Of a stretch of DNA of 64,000 nucleotides, positions 17,596 to 27,009 are shown piece after piece (position 1 is the stretch's first letter; each line of letters starts with the position of its first letter). The position numbers were made by a program, and so were the translations under genes. Below the pieces are notes generated by a model. It did no database searches. It had not been told where the DNA came from and saw only the letters and a program-made list of their open reading frames with translations. The DNA is from Streptomyces albus subsp. albus (GTDB lineage: Bacteria; Actinomycetota; Actinomycetes; Streptomycetales; Streptomycetaceae): contig NZ_JOID01000021.1 of the NCBI RefSeq assembly GCF_000719865.1, positions 1 through 64,000 of the forward strand, given 5' to 3'.

Positions 17596-20071
17596 CCGTG
17601 CCACCGTCCGAGCCGGAACGGGCAGCGGTGCCGGATCCGGTTCCGGTGCCCGTCGCGGAGTCCGCGCCGGAGGAGCCGGAACTGCCGGTGGTGAGCAGCA
17701 CCCGGGCGGTGCTGATGCCCCCCGCGAGCAGGTCGGCCGGGGTGGTGTCGAGGTACAGGACGTCCCGCCCGGCCGCGCGGAGCCGGTCCAGCACCGTCTC
17801 GAAGGTCGTGGCCTCCGCGTCCGGCAACTTCGTCCCGGTCCCGGTCCCGGTCCCAGACCCGGTCCCGGTACCGCCGCCCGTGCCGGTGCCGTCACCGGCC
17901 CCCGTGTTGCGGCCGTCCGCCGCGCCGCCGGCCGTCACCGCGATGGCCGCGGGAGCCAGGTCGACGAGCAGCGGGTCACCCCGGTCGACGGTCTTCTCCG
18001 GCTCCTCGGCGGCGAGTTGGGCCTGCCCGAGCAGGTCCCGCAGCGCCGCGCAGGCCGCCGCGGAGCGCGACAGGCCGGCGGCGACCGCCCAGCGGCCCTC
18101 CGGTTCCCGCGCCAGCACCACCCGCGCCGAGGAGCGGGCGTCCTCCCCGAGGTCGAGCAGCTCCACCGCCAAGTCCAGGTTGCCCGCCGACTTCAGCAGG
18201 AAGACCAGCTCCGGATCGTCCGCGGCCCCGAGCGGGGTGACCTCCGTCGTGCCGCGCACCGCCCGCAGCAGCGCGTCGTGCGCCAGGGCCGACAGCAGCC
18301 CGCGCCCGGCGGCCTCCCCGGCCCCGCCGCCCGCCCCGGCTCCCGCGCTGCTCGCCTGGTGCAGCCGGTCGCGGTTGTACGGGCCGAAGGGCCGCACCGC
18401 AGCCGCGGGCACCCGGACCGGCTCCCGGGTGAGCAGCGACACGGCCGTCACCCACGCGGTGACCTCCTCCGCGCCCCGGCCCGTGCCGCCGCCCGTCGTC
18501 AGCGCGTCCGGGGCGAGCGCCCGCACCGGCGCGGCCCCGGGCCCGCCCCCGGCCGGGTCGGGGGAGGCCGGAACGGCGGGGACCACGTGCTCGACGTACG
18601 CCTCGGCCGCCGCGTACAGCGCCCGCATCCGCGCGCCCGCCAGATGGTGCACGTCGAACGCGGCGATCGCGCGCCGCGCGCCGTGGCCGAGGGCCACCTC
18701 CACCCGGCTGATCTTCAGGGGGGTCTGGGTCAGCTCCTCGTCGTCGTACCGGCGGAAGACCCCGGTGTACGGGCGGACGAGCGCGCCGCTGATCCGGTTG
18801 AGCTCCTCGACCAGGTCCTCCGCCTCCCGGGCGGTCTCCACGGTCGGGGTGACGGGCAGCACCAGCCGCTCCGGCACCTCCCGCACCCGGGACGGCCCCG
18901 GCGTGCCGGACGCCGTCCCGGCCGGCGGCGCGGCACAGCGGCGGCAGCGCGGATGGGGGTGCAGGGGCTCGGCCATGACGTCCAGCGACTCCAGGTCCTG
19001 GATGAGCACTTGGCCGGCGGTCTCGGCGGGCAGTGCCCCGGTGCGCAGCCGGAAGATCTCGTAGCCCAGCAGATTGCCGGCCATCGCGGCGACGGGGCCG
19101 GTGAGCGGTCCGCCGGCACCCGGCGCCGGGGCGGCGGAACCGCCCGCCAGGCCGCTCCAGATCTCGGCCGCCGCGGCGGCGTCCGTGCTGCCCCCGAGCC
19201 GCAGCAGGGCGCAGTGCAGGCAGCCGGTGGACGTGGCGGTGGACAGCGGGCCGGTGACGGCGCGGCCGCCGAAGGTCCAGGCGGGGATGAGGGTGCGGCC
19301 CTCGGGCACGCCCTCGCACAGCAGCCGGTGGGTCCGGGCCTCGGCTCCGGGGCCGGTGACGACCACGACGTCGTAGCCGTCCAGCGCGGCCCAGCCCGCG
19401 GCGCCGCCCGCCACGCCGCCCGGGTCCAGGCGGTCGGTGCGCACCGGGCAGCCGTCGGCCGCCGCCTCGCCCGCCTCGGCGGCCACCTCGGGGAAGGCGG
19501 CCGTGGTCGCGATGTGGCCGCAGCCGTTGCGGACCAGGCTCAGCGCGCACCAGCGGGCCGTCTCGTCCTCGCCCAGCACGGCGACGCGGGTGGCGCGGAA
19601 GCGGGCGAAGCGGCGGGGCGCGCCGTCGGTGTAGTGGTCGACGTAGGCGATCTGGGCGGCGAAGCGGCGGGAGACGTCGCCCGGTTCCGGGCCGTCGGCG
19701 TCGGCGTCCGGCACGTCGCGGGCGAAGCCGCGCTCGTACAGCGTCATGACCAGCTCGGCGGCCATGGCGCGCTGGGCCGGCCCGAAGCCCTCGCAGATCT
19801 CGCCGAGGCGGTTCCGCCCGGCCAGGTGCGGCACCATCAGCGCGGCGAAGCGGTAGGCGGCGCGGCCGGTGAGGTGGAACCCGCCGTCGGCGTTGTGGAA
19901 GAGCACCCCGCCCGGGGTCTCGGTGAAGAGCACGTCCCGCCGCACCCGCGGCCGGGTGCCGGCGAGCGCCTCGAAGGTGCCGGTCGCGCTGCCGGTCGCG
20001 GTCGTGGTCCCGGCCGTGGTCGCGGTGGTGGGCGCGTTCGCGGGCGCGGTGCCGGTCACGTCTGCTGCCAT
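17585..20071 (-). CDS. RRE-E1/ocin-ThiF-like protein fused to a degenerate YcaO-like domain
   Basis: An 828-residue leader-binding partner protein. Residues about 40-125 (VLFTETPGGVLFHNADGGFH, LTGRAAYRFAALMVPHLAG) resemble a PqqD-like RiPP recognition element. The E1/ThiF-like part (about 145-390) has VAVLGEDETARWCALSLVRN and two CxxC pairs (CLHC, CRRC) for zinc. The C-terminal half (about 395-800) follows YcaO sequence: PTVETAREAEDLVEELNRIS matches the YcaO N-terminal part, and RDVLYLDTTPADLLAGGIST aligns with VIVVDQTMPEQRGLGLTTVS of copy 2. I do not see the SNG...ExxxGLxExxERDA ATP motif, so this half is probably non-catalytic. It starts 4 bp after the SARP stop with GAAGG upstream. Confidence 0.82.
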   Translation of the reverse strand: MAADVTGTAPANAPTTATTAGTTTATGSATGTFEALAGTRPRVRRDVLFTETPGGVLFHNADGGFHLTGRAAYRFAALMVPHLAGRNRLGEICEGFGPAQRAMAAELVMTLYERGFARDVPDADADGPEPGDVSRRFAAQIAYVDHYTDGAPRRFARFRATRVAVLGEDETARWCALSLVRNGCGHIATTAAFPEVAAEAGEAAADGCPVRTDRLDPGGVAGGAAGWAALDGYDVVVVTGPGAEARTHRLLCEGVPEGRTLIPAWTFGGRAVTGPLSTATSTGCLHCALLRLGGSTDAAAAAEIWSGLAGGSAAPAPGAGGPLTGPVAAMAGNLLGYEIFRLRTGALPAETAGQVLIQDLESLDVMAEPLHPHPRCRRCAAPPAGTASGTPGPSRVREVPERLVLPVTPTVETAREAEDLVEELNRISGALVRPYTGVFRRYDDEELTQTPLKISRVEVALGHGARRAIAAFDVHHLAGARMRALYAAAEAYVEHVVPAVPASPDPAGGGPGAAPVRALAPDALTTGGGTGRGAEEVTAWVTAVSLLTREPVRVPAAAVRPFGPYNRDRLHQASSAGAGAGGGAGEAAGRGLLSALAHDALLRAVRGTTEVTPLGAADDPELVFLLKSAGNLDLAVELLDLGEDARSSARVVLAREPEGRWAVAAGLSRSAAACAALRDLLGQAQLAAEEPEKTVDRGDPLLVDLAPAAIAVTAGGAADGRNTGAGDGTGTGGGTGTGSGTGTGTGTKLPDAEATTFETVLDRLRAAGRDVLYLDTTPADLLAGGISTARVLLTTGSSGSSGADSATGTGTGSGTAARSGSDGGTDDH

Positions 20072-20075
20072 CGGG

Positions 20076-22031
20076 TCACACCTTCTCTGTGGGTCGGGTT
20101 CGGGTCGCGGCTGCGCGCGCGTAGCGATGAAGCAGCGGATGCATCCGGTACGGGCCCGGCGGCCCCTCCTCCAGCAGCCCGGCGTCGGCCAGCCGCTCCA
20201 GGACGGCCTCCGCCTCGGCGCCGGTCATGCCGAGCGCCGGGGCGCCGTCCGCGGCCCGGAAGGCCGCCCCGGGCAGTGACCCGAGCCGCAGGAAGGCCTC
20301 GGCGAGCCGGGGGTCGAGCCGGCCGAGGGCGCCGCCGAACACCTCCGGGACGGACATGCCGGGGGAGTCGGCCAGCGAGAGCCGGCCGAGCGGGTCCCCG
20401 GCCAGCCATTCGGCGGCGTCGGCCAGCCGCAGCCCGGGCCGGGTCAGCAGACGGGCCGTCATGATCCGCAGAGCGAGCGGATGGTGACCGCAGACGTCCG
20501 CCAGCCGGCCGGCCGCCTCCGGTTCGGCCTCCACCCGCTCGGCGCCCAGCACCGCGCACAGCAGCCGGTACGACTCGTCCTCGTCGAACACGGAGAGCCG
20601 GTGCACCCGCCCGCCGTGCGTCGCGACGAGGCCCGCGAGCCCCATCCGGCTGGTGACGACCGCCGCGCCGCCCGCCCCGGCCGGCAGCAGCGGGCGCACC
20701 TGGGCGGCGTCCGCCACGTCGTCGAGGATCAGCAGCGTCCGCTCGCGGGCCGCCCGCTCCCCGCGCTCCCGCAGGCCGGCCGCCAACGCGGCGGCGGCGT
20801 CGGCCGGTTCGCGCGGGGCGCCGTCCGGGTCCGTCATCGGCAGCAGCAGCGGCCCGCCGGGGTAGCCGGCCCGTACGAGCTGCGCGACGTGCCGGGCCAG
20901 GGCCGATTTGCCGATCCCGGGGGCGCCGCACAGCAGGATCAGCGGGGGTTCGCCGCCGTGCTCCGCGTAACGGGCCAGGCGCTCCACCATGGTTCCGACC
21001 TCGGCCGCCCGGCCCGTGAACGACGGCACGGCGGGGGTGCCGGGCGGCTCCGAGGTCGCGGCGGCCGGGGCGGGCCGCCGGTCTGCGGGCCGCGCGGTGA
21101 GCGCGGCCGGTGGGGGAGGGGCGGCGGCCAGGGCGGCCGCCGGCGCGGCAGGGCTTCTTGTCGCGGTCGCGTTTCCCTCAGAGGGCTCGCCTCCCGCGGC
21201 TCCCCTTCCCGCGGCCTCCCGGTGCACGCGGATCATTGGCCCGGCCGGCGGGCGCCCCCGTCCTCCCGTCCCGGCCGGCGGCGCCGGCGCCAGCTCCTCA
21301 CCGCGCAGGATGGCCAGCTCCAGCCGCCGGAGCGTCGGGGACGGGTCCACGCCCAGCTCCTCCCGCAGGTACTGCTTCACCCGCCGGTACTCGGCCAGCG
21401 CCTCCGCCTGCCGTCCCGTCCGGTACAGCGCCTCCATCAGCTGCTCGTGGAACCGCTCGTGCCCCGGGTGCGCGCGGGTCACCGCCCACAGCTCGGCCAG
21501 CGCCTCCCCGCAGCGCCCCAGGGCCAGTTCGAGGTCGCAGGCCCGCTCGACGGCGCGCAGCCGCTCCTCCGCCAGCCGCGGCACCTCGTCCCGGTGCAGC
21601 GTGTCGGACCGTACGTTGGCCAGCAGCGGGCCCTGCCACAGCGACAGCCCCTCCTTGAGGGTGGAGAGCTCGGTTTCCGGGGCGTGCGCGGAGGCGGCGG
21701 CGTGGCGCACGGCGGCCCGGAAACCGAGCAGATCGAGGGTCCGCGGCTCCGCGGTGATCCGGTAGCCGCCGGGAACCGCCTCGATGGGCGTCTCGGTGAC
21801 CCCGTGCCGGGGCAGCAGCCGCCGCAGCCGCAGCACGCAGGTCTGCAGCGCGGCCTTCGCGGTGGCCGGGCGCGCCTCGCCCCACACGGCCCGCTGGAGG
21901 TGCTCGACGGAGACCACGGAGTTGGCGTGCAGCAGCAGCACGGCCAGGAGGATCGTCGGCTTGGAGGGAGGGAGGACGACGGCGTCGGCGCCGTCGGTGA
22001 CACTCAGCGGCCCGAGCAGCTGAAACCGCAC
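20076..22031 (-). CDS. AfsR/SARP-family activator with BTAD and NB-ARC domains
   Basis: About 651 residues. Order: OmpR-type winged helix (FQLLGPLSVTDGADAVVLPP, ALQTCVLRLRRLL), BTAD (about 95-245, LAEERLRAVERACDLELALG, GRQAEALAEYRRVKQYLREE, LGVDPSPTLRRLE), then an Ala/Pro linker and an NB-ARC ATPase (ILLCGAPGIGKSALARHVAQ for Walker A, LLILDDVADAAQV for Walker B). The GTG at 22031, 8 nt after the upstream stop, was chosen because SARPs open with xVRFxLLGPL; an in-frame start at 22118 adds a non-conserved stretch. It probably activates the cluster by binding the direct repeats at 3520-3555 and 22500-22530. Confidence 0.88.
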   Translation of the reverse strand: MRFQLLGPLSVTDGADAVVLPPSKPTILLAVLLLHANSVVSVEHLQRAVWGEARPATAKAALQTCVLRLRRLLPRHGVTETPIEAVPGGYRITAEPRTLDLLGFRAAVRHAAASAHAPETELSTLKEGLSLWQGPLLANVRSDTLHRDEVPRLAEERLRAVERACDLELALGRCGEALAELWAVTRAHPGHERFHEQLMEALYRTGRQAEALAEYRRVKQYLREELGVDPSPTLRRLELAILRGEELAPAPPAGTGGRGRPPAGPMIRVHREAAGRGAAGGEPSEGNATATRSPAAPAAALAAAPPPPAALTARPADRRPAPAAATSEPPGTPAVPSFTGRAAEVGTMVERLARYAEHGGEPPLILLCGAPGIGKSALARHVAQLVRAGYPGGPLLLPMTDPDGAPREPADAAAALAAGLRERGERAARERTLLILDDVADAAQVRPLLPAGAGGAAVVTSRMGLAGLVATHGGRVHRLSVFDEDESYRLLCAVLGAERVEAEPEAAGRLADVCGHHPLALRIMTARLLTRPGLRLADAAEWLAGDPLGRLSLADSPGMSVPEVFGGALGRLDPRLAEAFLRLGSLPGAAFRAADGAPALGMTGAEAEAVLERLADAGLLEEGPPGPYRMHPLLHRYARAAATRTRPTEKV

Positions 22032-22039
22032 CGGGCCGC

Positions 22040-22357
22040 CTAGTCCCAGCCGTTGACCAGCTTGCAGACCGCCGGGGGCTCCGATGGCACGGGCACCGCG
22101 GCGGCGATCCGGTCCCACTGGGCGCAGACGGTGTCGACGACCACGGCCGGCAGCCCGCCGAGGCCGGGTGCGCCGGCCGCGTGGGCCGCCTGGCCGCTCC
22201 CGGCGGCCGGGGCGCCGCTCCGCGGGGAGTCCTGCGCGCTCTGGGGGGTGGCGGCCGCGGCCACTCCGGCCGGAAGCGACAGCACCAGGGCGAGCCCGAA
22301 CACGGCGGCGGCCCTCCGCCGGCGGACGGGCGTTCTCTCACGGCGATTCCTGCACAT
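22040..22357 (-). CDS. Small secreted protein of unknown function
   Basis: A 105-residue protein with a Sec-type signal peptide (basic MCRNRRERTPVRRRR, hydrophobic AAAVFGLALVLSLPAGVAAA). The mature part has two Cys (VDTVCAQWD and PPAVCKLVNGWD) that may form a disulfide. GGGGGAAG precedes the ATG. It is the first gene of the minus-strand RiPP operon, 8 nt ahead of the SARP gene. I do not recognise the family. Confidence 0.6.
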   Translation of the reverse strand: MCRNRRERTPVRRRRAAAVFGLALVLSLPAGVAAAATPQSAQDSPRSGAPAAGSGQAAHAAGAPGLGGLPAVVVDTVCAQWDRIAAAVPVPSEPPAVCKLVNGWD

Positions 22358-22497
22358 GGCTTCCCCCTTGGACGAGCTGTTCAGCTGTGTCTCGCTGACG
22401 TTCCTGCTGATCTCTGCGGTGGAAGAGACGATGCCAGCCGTTCGGGGGCTCGAACAGACGGATGGATGTCAGCTTGCTGCACGGGGGCTGCAGCTTC

Positions 22498-22530
22498 GTG
22501 ACAGCGGTGGTGTCCGGCTGAAGACAGCTC
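22498..22530. promoter_or_regulatory. Second SARP-like direct repeat pair
   Basis: GTGACAGCGG (22498-22507) and GACAGCTC (22523-22530) repeat with a 23-bp period, the same spacing and motif as upstream of the precursor gene. They lie 141-173 bp upstream of the first gene of the SARP operon and about 300 bp upstream of the divergent ROK gene. The gap 22358-22827 holds no gene. Confidence 0.45.
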
Positions 22531-22761
22531 TGGTCGCCGACGCCGGCCGGCCCGCACGGCAGGTGCGTCGCCTGCCCCGGCCGGAAGAATCTCCGGCGGC
22601 CGGAGCGTCGGACGACGCCGGGCCGATCCTTTGTCCACGGTCAGGAGAAAGTTACCGATGATTCCTGCCGAACTTCTTCCCAGTCCAGGCGGCCGCTGCT
22701 AACTTCCCCGTTAAAGCCCGGCGAGCCGGAGACGGATTGCCGGGTGAGGCCGGTGACCGGC

Positions 22762-22786
22762 GAAGACAGTGTCTTCCAGTGTCTTC
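22762..22786. promoter_or_regulatory. Operator candidate for the ROK regulator
   Basis: GAAGAC-AGT-GTCTTC (22762-22776) is a perfect inverted repeat, and CAGTGTCTTC is directly repeated at 22767-22776 and 22777-22786. It sits about 40 bp before the ROK start, a usual place for autoregulation. Confidence 0.5.
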
Positions 22787-22827
22787 CCATGCCGTGGGCG
22801 AGGGGAGGTTGGGGTGGCGTGAGGCGC

Positions 22828-24012
22828 ATGACGGCACGACCCGCGAACGCGCACCAGGCGCGGCTGCTCCGGCTGCTGCGCGACGGCGGCCCCCGCTCCC
22901 GCGCGCAGCTCGGCGACCGGGTGGACCTGTCCCGGTCCAAGCTCGCCGTCGAGGTCGACCGGCTGCTGGAGACCGGTCTGATCGTCGCCGACGGGCTCGC
23001 CGCCTCGCGCGGCGGGCGCCGCTCGCACAACATCCGGCTCGCGCCCGCGCTCCGCTTCCTCGGCGTGGACATCGGCGCCACCTCGGTCGACGTGGCCGTC
23101 ACCAACGCCGAGCTGGAGATCCTCGGCCACCTCAACCAGCCGCTCGACGTACGGGACGGGCCGGTGGCCGTCTTCGAGCAGGTCCTCGCCATGACGGGCA
23201 AGCTGCGCGCCACCGGCGTCGCGCCGGACGGCTTCGACGGCGCGGGCGTCGGCGTCCCCGGACCGGTCCGCTTCCCCGACGGCGTTCCCGTCGCGCCGCC
23301 GATCATGCCCGGCTGGGACGGCTTCCCCGTCCGCGAGGTGCTGAGCCAGGAGCTCGGCTGCCCCGTCATGGTCGACAACGACGTCAACCTGATGGCGATG
23401 GGGGAGCAGCACGCCGGAGTCGCCAACTCCGTGCAGGACTTCCTCTGCGTCAAGATCGGCACGGGCATCGGCTGCGGCATCGTCGCCGGAGGCGAGGTCC
23501 ACCGGGGGACGACCGGCAGCGCGGGCGACATCGGCCACATCCGCGTCGAGCCCGACGGCCGCCCCTGCGCCTGCGGCAACCGGGGCTGTCTGGAGGCGTA
23601 CTTCAGCGGCTCCGCGCTCGCGCGGGACGCCGAGGCCGCCGCCCGCGACGGCAGCTCCGCCGAGCTCGCCGCCCGGCTGGAGACGGCGGGCCGGCTCACC
23701 GGCGCCGACGTCGCCGCCGCGGCGGCCGCGGGCGACGGGGCCGCGCTCGACCTGATCCGCGAGGGCGGCGAACGCACCGGCCAGGTCATCGCCGGCCTCG
23801 TCAGCTTCTTCAACCCGGGCCTGGTCGTGATCGGCGGCGGCGTGACCGGCCTCGGCCACACCCTGCTCGCCGCCATCCGCACCCAGGTCTACCGCCAGTC
23901 CCTGCCCCTGGCGACCGGGAACCTCCCGATCGTCCTGGGCGAACTCGGCGCCGTCGCCGGCGTGATCGGCGCGGCCCGCCTGATCAGCGACCACTTGTTC
24001 TCACCCGCCTGA
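22828..24012 (+). CDS. ROK-family transcriptional regulator
   Basis: A 394-residue repressor-type ROK protein. The N-terminal winged helix (about 1-65, LLRLLRDGGPRSRAQLGDRV, LSRSKLAVEVDRLLETGLIV) precedes a sugar-kinase-like ROK domain with FLGVDIGATSVDVAVTNAE, the zinc/sugar motif region RVEPDGRPCACGNRGCLEAY (CxCGxxGCxE) and VVIGGGV. ATG 22828 has GAGG close upstream; GTG 22819 with GGGGAGG is an alternative. It directly precedes the sugar ABC operon on the same strand and probably represses it until a sugar or sugar derivative binds. Confidence 0.88.
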   Translation: MTARPANAHQARLLRLLRDGGPRSRAQLGDRVDLSRSKLAVEVDRLLETGLIVADGLAASRGGRRSHNIRLAPALRFLGVDIGATSVDVAVTNAELEILGHLNQPLDVRDGPVAVFEQVLAMTGKLRATGVAPDGFDGAGVGVPGPVRFPDGVPVAPPIMPGWDGFPVREVLSQELGCPVMVDNDVNLMAMGEQHAGVANSVQDFLCVKIGTGIGCGIVAGGEVHRGTTGSAGDIGHIRVEPDGRPCACGNRGCLEAYFSGSALARDAEAAARDGSSAELAARLETAGRLTGADVAAAAAAGDGAALDLIREGGERTGQVIAGLVSFFNPGLVVIGGGVTGLGHTLLAAIRTQVYRQSLPLATGNLPIVLGELGAVAGVIGAARLISDHLFSPA

Positions 24013-24035
24013 CCCCGGCCGGGGCCGGGGCGGGT
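24003..24035 (+). terminator. Hairpin at the end of the ROK gene
   Basis: ACCCGCC (24003-24009) pairs with GGCGGGT (24029-24035), with CCCCGG/CCGGGG inside; the stop codon is in the 5' arm. No T-run follows. It may terminate or attenuate transcription before the ABC genes. The rest of the gap to 24215 is degenerate CCGTACCGCCG-type repeat. Confidence 0.4.
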
Positions 24036-24214
24036 ACGCCCCGCGCGGTACCGACCCGGGCACCGCCGGAGCCGTACGACCGAGCCGCACCGCCGCCGTA
24101 CCAACGAGCCGTACCGCCGCGAACTCAGCACCGCCGTACCGCCGTAACGCCGTTCTGCCGTACCGCAGTTCCGCCCTGCCCGCCCGCCGGCGCGCCCGCC
24201 GAGGAGGCCCTGCC

Positions 24215-25900
24215 ATGGCACCCGTGCCCGACCATCCGCCGCCGTCACCGGAGCCGTACAAGGATCCGTCACCGGCCCTCTCACCGGACGGGTCCGCTGC
24301 CCCGCCGGACGGCCGGCCCGCGCCGGGCGGCGGCCCGCTGCTCGCCATGACCGGCATCACCAAGTCCTTCCCCGGGGTCCGGGCCCTCGACGGCGTCGAT
24401 CTCGACGTCCTGCCGGGCGAGGTGCACTGCCTCCTCGGGCAGAACGGGGCCGGGAAGTCCACCCTCATCAAGGTGCTCTCCGGCGCCCACCGCCCCGACG
24501 CGGGCGAGATCCGCTGGCGCGGCGAACGCGTCCACCTCACCTCGCCGACCGCCGCCATGGATCTCGGCATCGCCACCATCTACCAGGAACTCGACCTGGT
24601 GGACGGCCTGTCGGTCACCGAGAACGTCCATCTCGGGCATGAGCCGGCCACCGCCGGCTTCGTCCGCGCCCGCGCCGCCCGCGCCGCCACGGCCGGGCTC
24701 CTCGCCCGGCTCGGCCATCCCGAGATCGACCCGGACACCCTCGTCCGCGATCTCTCCGCGGCCGGCCGGCAGATCGTCTCCATGGCCCGCGCCCTCTCGC
24801 ACGACGTGCGGCTGATTGTGATGGACGAGCCCTCGGCCGTCCTCGACCCGGACGAGGTGGACAACCTCTTCCGCATCGTCGGCGATCTCACCGCCGCCGG
24901 GGTCGCCGTCGTCTACATCTCCCACCGGCTGGAGGAGATCCGCCGCATCGGCGACCGGGTCACCGTCCTCAAGGACGGCCGCGCCGCCGCCCGCGGCCTG
25001 CCGGCGCGCACCACCCCCACCCGGGAGGTCGTGGCGCTGATGACCGGACGGGACGTCGAGTACGTGTTCCCCGAACGGCCCGCGTCGCCCGAGCCCGCCG
25101 GGACCGCGACCGCGACGGCGGAGTCCGCCGGGTCCGGGCCGCCCGGGCCCGCGTCGGCCGCCCCCGCCCCCGTCCTGACGGTCGAAGGACTGGCGCGGAA
25201 GGGCGAGTTCGAGCCGGTGGACCTGGAACTGCGCCCCGGCGAGATCGTCGGCCTCGCCGGGCTGGTGGGCTCCGGCCGCTCCGAGATCCTGGAGACGGTC
25301 TTCGGCGCGCGGCGGCCCGACGCCGGCCGGGTACTGGTCGGCGGCCGCCCGCTCCCGCCCGGCAGCGTCCGCGCCGCCGTGCGGGCCGGGATCGGGCTGG
25401 CCCCGGAGGAGCGCAAGGCGCAGGGGCTGCTGATGCTGGAGTCCGTCGTGCGCAACGTCTCCGTCTCCTCCCTCGCCCGCTTCTCGCGCGGCGGCTGGCT
25501 CGACCGGGCCCGCGAGCGGGCCGCCGCCCACCGCTCCACCCGCGCGCTGTCGCTGCGCCCGGACGACCCGTCCGTCCCCGTCCGCACCCTCTCCGGCGGC
25601 AACCAGCAGAAGGTCGTCCTGGCCCGCTGGCTGCTGCGCGGCTGCCGGGTGCTGCTGCTGGACGAGCCGACCCGCGGCGTGGACGTCGGCGCGCGGGCCG
25701 AGCTGTACGCCCTGATCCGGCGGCTCGCCGACGACGGCGTGGCCGTCCTCCTGGTCTCCAGCGAGGTGCCCGAAGTGCTGGGCCTCGCCGACCGGGTGCT
25801 CGTCCTCCGCGAGGGCCGCGTCGTGCACACGGCGCCCGCCGTGGAGCTGGACGAGCACCGCGTCCTCGACCTCGTCATGGAAGGGAGCCCGTCGCGATGA
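24215..25900 (+). CDS. Sugar ABC transporter ATP-binding protein (RbsA/MglA type)
   Basis: A 561-residue protein with two ATPase domains. Domain 1: Walker A GQNGAGKST, signature-like LSAAGRQ, Walker B LIVMDEPSAVLDP. Domain 2: the degenerate Walker A GLVGSGRSE normal for this family, signature LSGGNQQK, Walker B VLLLDEPTRGVD. The first 45 residues are a Pro-rich extension. GAGGAGG precedes the ATG. It energises uptake with the permease, whose ATG overlaps its stop. Confidence 0.92.
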   Translation: MAPVPDHPPPSPEPYKDPSPALSPDGSAAPPDGRPAPGGGPLLAMTGITKSFPGVRALDGVDLDVLPGEVHCLLGQNGAGKSTLIKVLSGAHRPDAGEIRWRGERVHLTSPTAAMDLGIATIYQELDLVDGLSVTENVHLGHEPATAGFVRARAARAATAGLLARLGHPEIDPDTLVRDLSAAGRQIVSMARALSHDVRLIVMDEPSAVLDPDEVDNLFRIVGDLTAAGVAVVYISHRLEEIRRIGDRVTVLKDGRAAARGLPARTTPTREVVALMTGRDVEYVFPERPASPEPAGTATATAESAGSGPPGPASAAPAPVLTVEGLARKGEFEPVDLELRPGEIVGLAGLVGSGRSEILETVFGARRPDAGRVLVGGRPLPPGSVRAAVRAGIGLAPEERKAQGLLMLESVVRNVSVSSLARFSRGGWLDRARERAAAHRSTRALSLRPDDPSVPVRTLSGGNQQKVVLARWLLRGCRVLLLDEPTRGVDVGARAELYALIRRLADDGVAVLLVSSEVPEVLGLADRVLVLREGRVVHTAPAVELDEHRVLDLVMEGSPSR

Positions 25901-27009
25901 CCACGGGTGCCACCCCCGGGCCCGCCGGGCCCCCGCCGTCCCCGGCGCCGTCCGCCGCCGTCTCCCCGCCGGCTCCCGCGCCGGGGACGCAGGGGCCGCC
26001 GCCGGGCAAGGAGCCGTCCCCGCCCCCCGGAGCGCGCCGCGGCGCCGGGCGCCGGGCCGTCCCGGCCGCCCTCGCCGATCTGCGCAACCTGTCCCTGCTG
26101 GGGGTGCTCGCCGCACTGGTGGTCGTCGGCGCGGTCACCCGGCCCGAGCAGTTCCTCTCCGGGGACAACCTCCAACTCGTCCTCACCCAGGCCTCGGTGA
26201 TCGGGGTCGTGACCGTCGGCGTCACCCTCGTCATCATCGGCGGCGGCATCGACCTGTCCGTCGGGGCGATCGTCGCGCTCGCCTCGGTGTGGGCGACGAC
26301 CCTCGCCACCCAGGAGTACGGGCTGGGCGGCATGCTGCTCTGCGCGGTGCTGGTGGGCCTGGGCTGCGGCCTGGTCAACGGGGCGCTGATCGCCTACGGC
26401 GGCATGGTGCCGTTCATCGCCACCCTGGCGATGCTCGCCTCCGCCCGCGGGCTGGCGCTGCTGATCAGCGACGGCAAGACGCAGGTCGTCACCGTCGACC
26501 CGGTGCTCGAACTCGGCCTGCCCGACGCCTATGTGCTGGGCATCCCGCCGCTCGTGCTGGTGTTCGCCGCCGTCACCGTCGCCGGCTGGCTGGTGCTGAA
26601 CCGCACCACGTTCGGCCGCCGCACCGTGGCCGTCGGCGGCAACGCGGAGGCCGCCCGGCTGGCCGGCATCGACGTGCGGCGGCAGCGGCTGATGCTCTAT
26701 CTCATCTCCGGGCTGTGCTGCGGCATCGCCGCGTTCCTGCTGATCGTCCTCACCGGCTCGGGCCAGAACACCAACGGCAACCTCTACGAACTCGACGCCA
26801 TCGCCGCCGCGATCATCGGCGGGACCCTGCTCAGCGGCGGCCGGGGCACCATCACCGGCTCGGTGCTCGGCGTCCTCGTCTTCACCACGATCACCAATCT
26901 GTTCGCGCTCAACAACCTGCAGAGCGACGTCCAGCAGATCGCCAAGGGCGCGATCATCGTCGCCGCCGTCCTGGTCCAGCACCGCTCGGCGCGCGGCGGG
27001 AGTTCGTAG
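25897..27009 (+). CDS. Sugar ABC transporter permease (RbsC type)
   Basis: A 370-residue membrane protein with about ten hydrophobic segments (LSLLGVLAALVVVGAVTRPE, VIGVVTVGVTLVIIGGGIDL) and the family motif GIDLSVGAIVALASV. The first 55 residues are Pro/Ala-rich and cytoplasmic. Its ATG overlaps the ATPase stop (ATGA at 25897-25900). It forms the channel for a pentose, hexose or inositol-like substrate. Confidence 0.92.
   Translation: MTTGATPGPAGPPPSPAPSAAVSPPAPAPGTQGPPPGKEPSPPPGARRGAGRRAVPAALADLRNLSLLGVLAALVVVGAVTRPEQFLSGDNLQLVLTQASVIGVVTVGVTLVIIGGGIDLSVGAIVALASVWATTLATQEYGLGGMLLCAVLVGLGCGLVNGALIAYGGMVPFIATLAMLASARGLALLISDGKTQVVTVDPVLELGLPDAYVLGIPPLVLVFAAVTVAGWLVLNRTTFGRRTVAVGGNAEAARLAGIDVRRQRLMLYLISGLCCGIAAFLLIVLTGSGQNTNGNLYELDAIAAAIIGGTLLSGGRGTITGSVLGVLVFTTITNLFALNNLQSDVQQIAKGAIIVAAVLVQHRSARGGSS

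Noticed and set aside
17976..19550. Long open frame in another minus-strand frame inside the E1/YcaO-like gene
   Set aside because: Its translation is Arg/Gly/Pro-rich without family motifs and it lies wholly within a well-supported gene; it is a high-GC shadow.
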